From: Paracoccaceae bacterium
GTDB taxonomy: Bacteria; Pseudomonadota; Alphaproteobacteria; Rhodobacterales; Rhodobacteraceae
Reading direction: 5' to 3'
NCBI GenBank assembly: GCA_017510335.1
Contig: JAFWNM010000012.1
Coordinates: 62,001 to 126,000 of the forward strand
Length of the DNA stretch: 64,000 nt
In this document: positions 59,530-64,000 of the stretch, piece by piece
Numbering within the stretch: position 1 is the first letter of the stretch
Layout of the letters: each line of letters starts with the position of its first letter
Translations under genes and position numbers: made by a program
Notes under the pieces: model-generated
Seen by the model: the letters and a program-made list of their open reading frames with translations, nothing else
Databases searched by the model: none
What the model was told of the DNA's origin: nothing

Positions 59530-60048
59530 TGTGCGTGAACAAACCAGTCCTGACCACAAAAACCATCCAAAACAATTTCTGCAAAAGCGACGGTCTTTTT
59601 CAATGCCGCATTGCGGCAAAACAAGAAGTCAAAGCTGCTCGGTTTCTGATGGACACGCCGAACAGCTTTGGGCAAGCGATGATTACACCATGTCGCGGTC
59701 TGTGACGTCACCTGCTTTTCCGCAGCGTTGTCATACCACAGGCGCCCAGCGCTGAAGGCGCCGCCAAAAGCGCGGTCCCCTGACCCGCCCCGACATGGAA
59801 ATTCTGCAGCGTCAAACCGCGCAACTTTGGCGCAGGTTTTGGCACCATGCGGTGCGGACAGCTGACCACATTCCTGAACTTCGCTGCACAGGAACAAGGC
59901 CCACCGCGCTTTCCGCAGTGTATGTCGCACCTTCTGCGCCCGAAAACACCTTGGCCCAGTTGCGCAACACTGCATAGTCCCGCGCTGCGGTGTCGGGGTT
60001 CGTGATAGTCCTAATCCGGCAGCGGCACGGTTCTGACTGGAACGCCGC
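59530..60048. other. 519-bp stretch without a confident gene; possible decayed coding sequence
   Basis: Between cobQ and the flagellar locus. On the minus strand a frame from about 60040 down to a stop at 59812-59814 has coding-like composition (includes RDYAVLRNWAKVFSGAEG), but no start, no family and no continuation. The half nearest cobQ has lower GC than its neighbours and stops in all frames. I cannot assign a function. Confidence 0.4.
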
Positions 60049-62295
60049 TCACGGACGTGCGGGTATCAGCTCTGCCAGACGCTCCCGCAAAAGTGTGCTG
60101 TCGCGAACGGTAGAGCGACCTGCATTCAATAACCCTGACGGCACGGCGCTTGCACCGCGTGACGGCACCGCCATGGGCTGCGCAGCCCCGGCTGCGTCCT
60201 GCTGCACAGGGTCTGCAAGTGCCTGCAGCGCGGGTTGCTGTGCGGGCGCAATCCCTTCCGCGAGGCTGGTTTGCACGGCCGCTTCGGTCACATCGGTGGT
60301 GTCAGGCCCTGCGGCGACGGATTCCGACACCTGCGGACTTTGCGGCGCCGCGGCGAAATCGCGCACCACTGCGGTGCCGGTGTCGTCAGTATCAAGGGGC
60401 AGGGCGGGTGCGGAAATCAGCATATCTGCCTGCACATCAAATCCCAATGTCGAAAGACGACTTGCAAGCTCTGCCTTCACATTCTCGGGCACGGACCGTT
60501 CCCAGGGGCTATGCTCGAACACAAGGGTAACGAATGACCTGTCATCAGCCTCGCGCACAAGGTCAAGCAGCAGATCCGCCATGAGGGCGTCTGCTTGGGG
60601 TTCGGGCAGGGCCGCGTCGTTTTCCCGCGCAAGGGTGAAAGCTTCCGCATGCCGACCCGAACGTGACACCCCTCTTGCAAGAAGTATGGCAAGCCTGTGC
60701 CCCTCTTCTGACCCGCGCAGCGCGCGCAGGGCACCTTGCGCTTCCTGCGCCAGGTCTTCTGACACTGGTTGGTTCAAATCCTCCTGGCGTTGCAGCAGGA
60801 ATGTCAGGGACTCAAACGTTGGTTCGGATATCAGATTTTGTTCAAGTCGCTGCGCGTCTTCTTCGGACGCGCGCGGCAAATCAAGCGCCGCTTGCGCAAT
60901 TCGCAACGGGTCGGATTGCGTCTGTGTGATCCGGTCCAGACTGTCGCGAATGCTGTGTGCGGGCAACAGGTGCCCCTGCGCGGCAAGATGGCGGATGACA
61001 TACGGCCCAAGATGCAGACGCAGATGGGGCGGAAGTGCCTGGACCGATTGTGTCAGGTATGTCACGGGGTACCCGGCGGGCAAATCTTGTGGCAGGATGA
61101 CCAGCGCTTGCCACAGAACGCCCATTCCACCGCAGGTTTCAAGCCCAGACGGGGTAAGGGTATCTGGCAACGGATCAAGATCGATGAGGTAGCTGAGCAC
61201 CTGCAAAAACTGGTCTTCGGGCGCGTGCTGTCCGATCAAGGACAGGATCAGCCGCGCTTCGGTCCCGAACCCAAGATACAGATAGTGCTTCGCAAGCGCG
61301 CGCGTGGCGTCAAAATCCAGCATGTCTGTCTCGCTGAACAACTGGCCCGGGACATAGGGCGCGGGCGTGTCAGTGGGGGGGGCGGCCCAGTTGGACGGAT
61401 CCATGACATGATCGGGCGGGCAGGTCGCAAGAGTATTGGTTTGCAATGCGCGCGCCGCGGCACCGCGGGCCGCAGACACGCTGTCGGTTACTGTGAAATG
61501 ACCTGAAATATCCGCGTTCTGCGTGGGGTTGCCCGGCGCAGGTCGGGTTTGCGTTGTGGTCGTGTCCTGCTGGGGATCTGGCCGCGTGGACTGGTTCGGG
61601 GTCAGCAGGCCTTGGCCGACGGCTTCTGACAGCGCGCGGCCCAACTCGGTTGTCATGCCCCCCAGCGCCGGCAACATTTCGGCAGCAGGCTCGGCAGGCT
61701 GGGGTGCTGGCACGATGTCCGGGGATGAGGCGCCGACCACTTGTGTCAGCAGCAATGAGGGGCGTTCTTGCGTCGCGGATGCCCGCCCGGTCAACAAGGC
61801 CGCAAGGGACTGGCCCGCCAGTTGCGCGTGGGCACGCGGTTCCACGGGTCTTGCAGGTTCGGATTGTTCAATCTGATCTGGCCGCGTTTGCGGGCGGGGC
61901 GAATTGGGGGTGGCCATCGCTGCCGGAGTCTCGATTTCAAGGATGTCGATGACAAGATACCGCGGCAAATCCTCGGACGCACGAATAAGGCAATCGCAAG
62001 CAAGTTTCAGTTCCAGCCCTGATGCGATTTCGCGCAAGGAGGCAAGCCGCGTGCGTGGAATACGCGCGAATGTCTGAGAGAGATCGAATTCCAGCGCTGG
62101 CCCCGAGATGGCCAGGATGCCCAGATGCCCGTCTTGTGACAGGCGCCAGTCATTTGCCTCGGGGATCTGAACAGTCAGACGGGTGAACACACTGTGTTCG
62201 CCCGCCCGCACGGGAACAGTGGTGGTCTGCGCCGCTGCCCCGAAGCCGAGGACGCAAAAAACCATGATAGTGAGGTGCCTGATGTGATGCAGCAT
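60049..62295 (-). CDS. Large periplasmic protein of the flagellar motor locus, unknown function
   Basis: 748 aa with a signal peptide (IMVFCVLGFGAAAQ) and a ~95-residue N-terminal beta domain (RAGEHSVFTRLTVQIPEANDW) that recalls AMIN-like domains, a long Pro/Gln/Ala-rich linker (about 115-270) and a helical C-terminal half resembling tetratricopeptide-like repeats. It starts 2 bp after the motA stop on the same strand. A role as a MotC-like periplasmic motor accessory is inferred from position; no catalytic motif is seen. Confidence 0.68.
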   Translation of the reverse strand: MLHHIRHLTIMVFCVLGFGAAAQTTTVPVRAGEHSVFTRLTVQIPEANDWRLSQDGHLGILAISGPALEFDLSQTFARIPRTRLASLREIASGLELKLACDCLIRASEDLPRYLVIDILEIETPAAMATPNSPRPQTRPDQIEQSEPARPVEPRAHAQLAGQSLAALLTGRASATQERPSLLLTQVVGASSPDIVPAPQPAEPAAEMLPALGGMTTELGRALSEAVGQGLLTPNQSTRPDPQQDTTTTQTRPAPGNPTQNADISGHFTVTDSVSAARGAAARALQTNTLATCPPDHVMDPSNWAAPPTDTPAPYVPGQLFSETDMLDFDATRALAKHYLYLGFGTEARLILSLIGQHAPEDQFLQVLSYLIDLDPLPDTLTPSGLETCGGMGVLWQALVILPQDLPAGYPVTYLTQSVQALPPHLRLHLGPYVIRHLAAQGHLLPAHSIRDSLDRITQTQSDPLRIAQAALDLPRASEEDAQRLEQNLISEPTFESLTFLLQRQEDLNQPVSEDLAQEAQGALRALRGSEEGHRLAILLARGVSRSGRHAEAFTLARENDAALPEPQADALMADLLLDLVREADDRSFVTLVFEHSPWERSVPENVKAELASRLSTLGFDVQADMLISAPALPLDTDDTGTAVVRDFAAAPQSPQVSESVAAGPDTTDVTEAAVQTSLAEGIAPAQQPALQALADPVQQDAAGAAQPMAVPSRGASAVPSGLLNAGRSTVRDSTLLRERLAELIPARP

Positions 62296-62297
62296 GA

Positions 62298-63167
62298 TCA
62301 GGCCACGTTCTTCTTGAGATCCCGCATCGCATTTTCCAGTTCATTGAAATCCGGGCGTTGATGATGCGGGGTGTTCTGCCGCCCCACTTCGATGCAGATA
62401 TTGGCTGGATGGGCATGCAGATTGGCGATCAGAACTTCGCGAATCAATTGGAAGAAATGATCGTCTTCTTCAACGATGTCGCGCATGCGGCCCGCGATTG
62501 GCCCTACAAAACCATAGGCCAGAAACACCCCCAGAAATGTTCCCGTCAGCGCGCCACCAATCATTTTACCCAAGATCTCTGGCGGTTCCGCGATAGCCCC
62601 CATGGTTTTGATGATCCCCAGAACGGCAGCGACAATTCCAAGGGCGGGCAGGGCATCTGCCACGATCTGGACAGCATGACTGGTGTGAAGGGCGTGATGC
62701 TTATGCGCTTCAAGGCGTTTGTCCAACACTTCCTCGACCTGATGGGGATCGTCATAATTCATGGATGCGGCGCGCAATGTGTCGCAAATCAGATCAACGA
62801 CATCATGGTCTGCCTGGATTTTCGGATATTTCGAGAAGATGACAGAATCATTTGGCGCTTCGATCTGTTCTTCAATAGCGACCGGGTTCTGGCGTGAAAG
62901 CCAGATCAGTTCGAACAACAGACATAGCAGGTCACGGTAGTCTTCCGGCGACCATTTCGGCCCCTTGAAGACGCGCGAAATATCCCGCCCGGTGCTTTTT
63001 ATGGTGCCCATGCTGTTGCCAAGGATAAAGGCACCTGCGGCCGCGCCCCCGATCATCATCATCTCGAAGGGGAGCGCCTTGAGAATGATGCCCATCGTCC
63101 CGCCAGCGGCAAGATAGCCCCCGAAGACCATAACGAAGATGATGACGATGCCAACTACTGCAATCAC
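62298..63167 (-). CDS. motA: Flagellar motor stator protein MotA
   Basis: 289 aa with four membrane helices: two at the N-terminus (VVGIVIIFVMVFGGYLAAGG; MMMIGGAAAGAFILGNS) and two late (ALPALGIVAAVLGIIKTMGAI with the conserved Pro; GTFLGVFLAYGFVGPIAGRM), and a charged cytoplasmic loop. It conducts protons or sodium with MotB to drive the flagellum. motB is not in the window. Lies between the MotE-like gene and the large periplasmic protein. Confidence 0.95.
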   Translation of the reverse strand: MIAVVGIVIIFVMVFGGYLAAGGTMGIILKALPFEMMMIGGAAAGAFILGNSMGTIKSTGRDISRVFKGPKWSPEDYRDLLCLLFELIWLSRQNPVAIEEQIEAPNDSVIFSKYPKIQADHDVVDLICDTLRAASMNYDDPHQVEEVLDKRLEAHKHHALHTSHAVQIVADALPALGIVAAVLGIIKTMGAIAEPPEILGKMIGGALTGTFLGVFLAYGFVGPIAGRMRDIVEEDDHFFQLIREVLIANLHAHPANICIEVGRQNTPHHQRPDFNELENAMRDLKKNVA

Positions 63168-63258
63168 AATAAGCCTCTGACTTGAAATTGGGGGAGGGTG
63201 GTGGAGTGCCGATCTTCGCGCATCTTCGTTAACAAAGCGCTTCTTTCGCGCGTATATA

Positions 63259-63849
63259 TCAATCCCGGGGCGTGTTCGCGTTTCGGCCGGCCAGAACCGC
63301 GCTGATGGAATAGGCCGTCATAGGGTCAAGGGCTGCCATGACCGCGCCCGCAAAATCCGGACGCAAGCGCGCAAAGAAGCCGGCTGCAAACTGGACATCC
63401 ATCTGGCTGAACAGTTCGGCGGCCTGCTGCGGTTTCATGTGTTCATACACCGCCGTCAGACGCGCGACATCGTCCTCGGCCGCGGATTCCGTAAGTGCCA
63501 AGGTCTGAAGAAGGCGTTCTTCTGCCTGAGCAAGCTGTTCAAGTTGCGCACGAATATCGGCTTCGGCCTGCCTGAGTTCCTCGGCGCGTTGTTCAAGGCT
63601 TTCTTCCATTTGCTGCAAGCGCGCCTCTCTGGCGCGCAGGCTTTGGAACAGGTCGCCCGGATCGGGGGCGGGCGGGTCCTGTGCGATGGGGGCATCCACC
63701 TGGGCGACGTCATTCTCTGCGGCAATGACTTCTGCCACGCCAAGGCCAAGCCTTGACAGGCCAGCCAGAAAAAACAGCCCCGTCAACACCATCAACGCCG
63801 AAGAGGCGCCACGTTTTTGAGCTGATCTATGTGCGTTTGGGTGTTTCAT
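63259..63849 (-). CDS. motE: MotE-like flagellar protein (MgtE N-terminal-type domain)
   Basis: 196 aa: N-terminal membrane helix (SALMVLTGLFFLAGLSRLGLG), a long coiled coil (residues ~70-125, heptads of Leu/Ala with LQQMEESLEQRAEELRQAEAD) and a C-terminal MgtE-N-like helical domain (VYEHMKPQQAAELFSQMD). This is the MotE arrangement of alphaproteobacterial flagellar loci. Start overlaps the previous gene's stop (ATGA). Confidence 0.8.
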   Translation of the reverse strand: MKHPNAHRSAQKRGASSALMVLTGLFFLAGLSRLGLGVAEVIAAENDVAQVDAPIAQDPPAPDPGDLFQSLRAREARLQQMEESLEQRAEELRQAEADIRAQLEQLAQAEERLLQTLALTESAAEDDVARLTAVYEHMKPQQAAELFSQMDVQFAAGFFARLRPDFAGAVMAALDPMTAYSISAVLAGRNANTPRD

Positions 63850-64000
63850 CGCCGCCGTCCCATGGTGTCGCGCTGTCGCAAAACGCGGGGTTTGTTGACC
63901 TTGCCTTGCAAAAGTGGTGCGAAGTCGTCCGCTGTCAGGGTGTCGGTGTCATCTGTGGCCGCTTCAGCGGCAGACCGTTCTGCCTTGTGCCCCCTTGGCC
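63846..64000 (-). CDS. 3' end of a flagellar-locus gene (truncated by window edge)
   Basis: About 51 codons to a TGA overlapping the motE-like start. The tail is polar and ends with basic residues (VNKPRVLRQRDTMGRRR). The gene cannot be named from this piece; position and coupling suggest a flagellar component such as FliF or FliL. Confidence 0.55.
   Translation of the reverse strand, partial: PRGHKAERSAAEAATDDTDTLTADDFAPLLQGKVNKPRVLRQRDTMGRRR

Overview
This window looks like chromosome from a member of the Rhodobacteraceae/Paracoccaceae (Alphaproteobacteria). The reasons are the high GC content, the marker order dusB(nifR3)-ntrB-ntrC-ntrY-ntrX-trkA-trkH-hfq-hflX, an NtrC without the sigma-54 contact loop, a fused IspDF, an RSP_7527-like micro-protein, and alphaproteobacterial regulatory motifs (GTTC-N7-GTTC type SOS box, Irr box, CtrA box, FnrL box). 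It is mostly core genome. No prophage, insertion sequence, CRISPR array, tRNA or rRNA was seen.

Layout. 1-2554: end of lptD, then surA (outer-membrane biogenesis). 2694-5251: GlxA/GbdR-type regulator, divergent from class II DAHP synthase. 5601-9077: PAS protein, YicC endoribonuclease, gmk, a small membrane protein, a candidate 6S RNA and the 5-formyl-THF cyclo-ligase gene. 9323-12699 (minus): AI-2E permease, diheme cytochrome c, cytochrome c', hpt. 12764-15419: COQ10/RatA-like protein, pncC, pgpA, ispDF. 15607-27797: the nitrogen two-component block, potassium uptake, hfq and hflX. 27996-31657: diguanylate cyclase, tatABC, DUF815 ATPase. 31859-38113: Gfo/Idh/MocA oxidoreductase, argS, SPOR protein, nagZ, LysR regulator. 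38401-43178: exported DsrE-like protein, YejA-like binding protein, a candidate sRNA, 3-hydroxybutyrate dehydrogenase, patatin-like lipase. 43348-51967: DUF502, an aldehyde-dehydrogenase-like fragment, DUF1127, recA, alaS, DUF1330, truA, NAD-epimerase, DMT transporter. 52108-59529: ppk2, RSP_7527-like gene, edd, M48 protease, ZIP transporter, HNH nuclease, cobQ. 60049-64000 (minus): flagellar motor locus (large periplasmic protein, motA, motE-like, partial gene).

The most informative content beyond genes is regulatory. There are clean matches to a FnrL box before ppk2, an Irr box before the ZIP transporter, a PhaR-type operator before 3-hydroxybutyrate dehydrogenase, a CtrA box before the GGDEF gene, a LexA box before recA, a heat-shock sigma promoter before hfq and a LacI-family operator inside the edd promoter. 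A compact orphan transcription unit (promoter, hairpin, Rho-independent terminator) at about 41.0 kb is a strong small-RNA candidate. Two dispersed intergenic repeat families were found. One, about 95 bp with two hairpins, has six copies here, with compensatory base changes that argue for a conserved RNA or DNA structure. I did not find a convincing new multi-gene defence or biosynthetic system. The best candidates for novelty are the sRNA, the two-hairpin repeat, the non-canonical hflX start and the aldehyde-dehydrogenase-like orphan.
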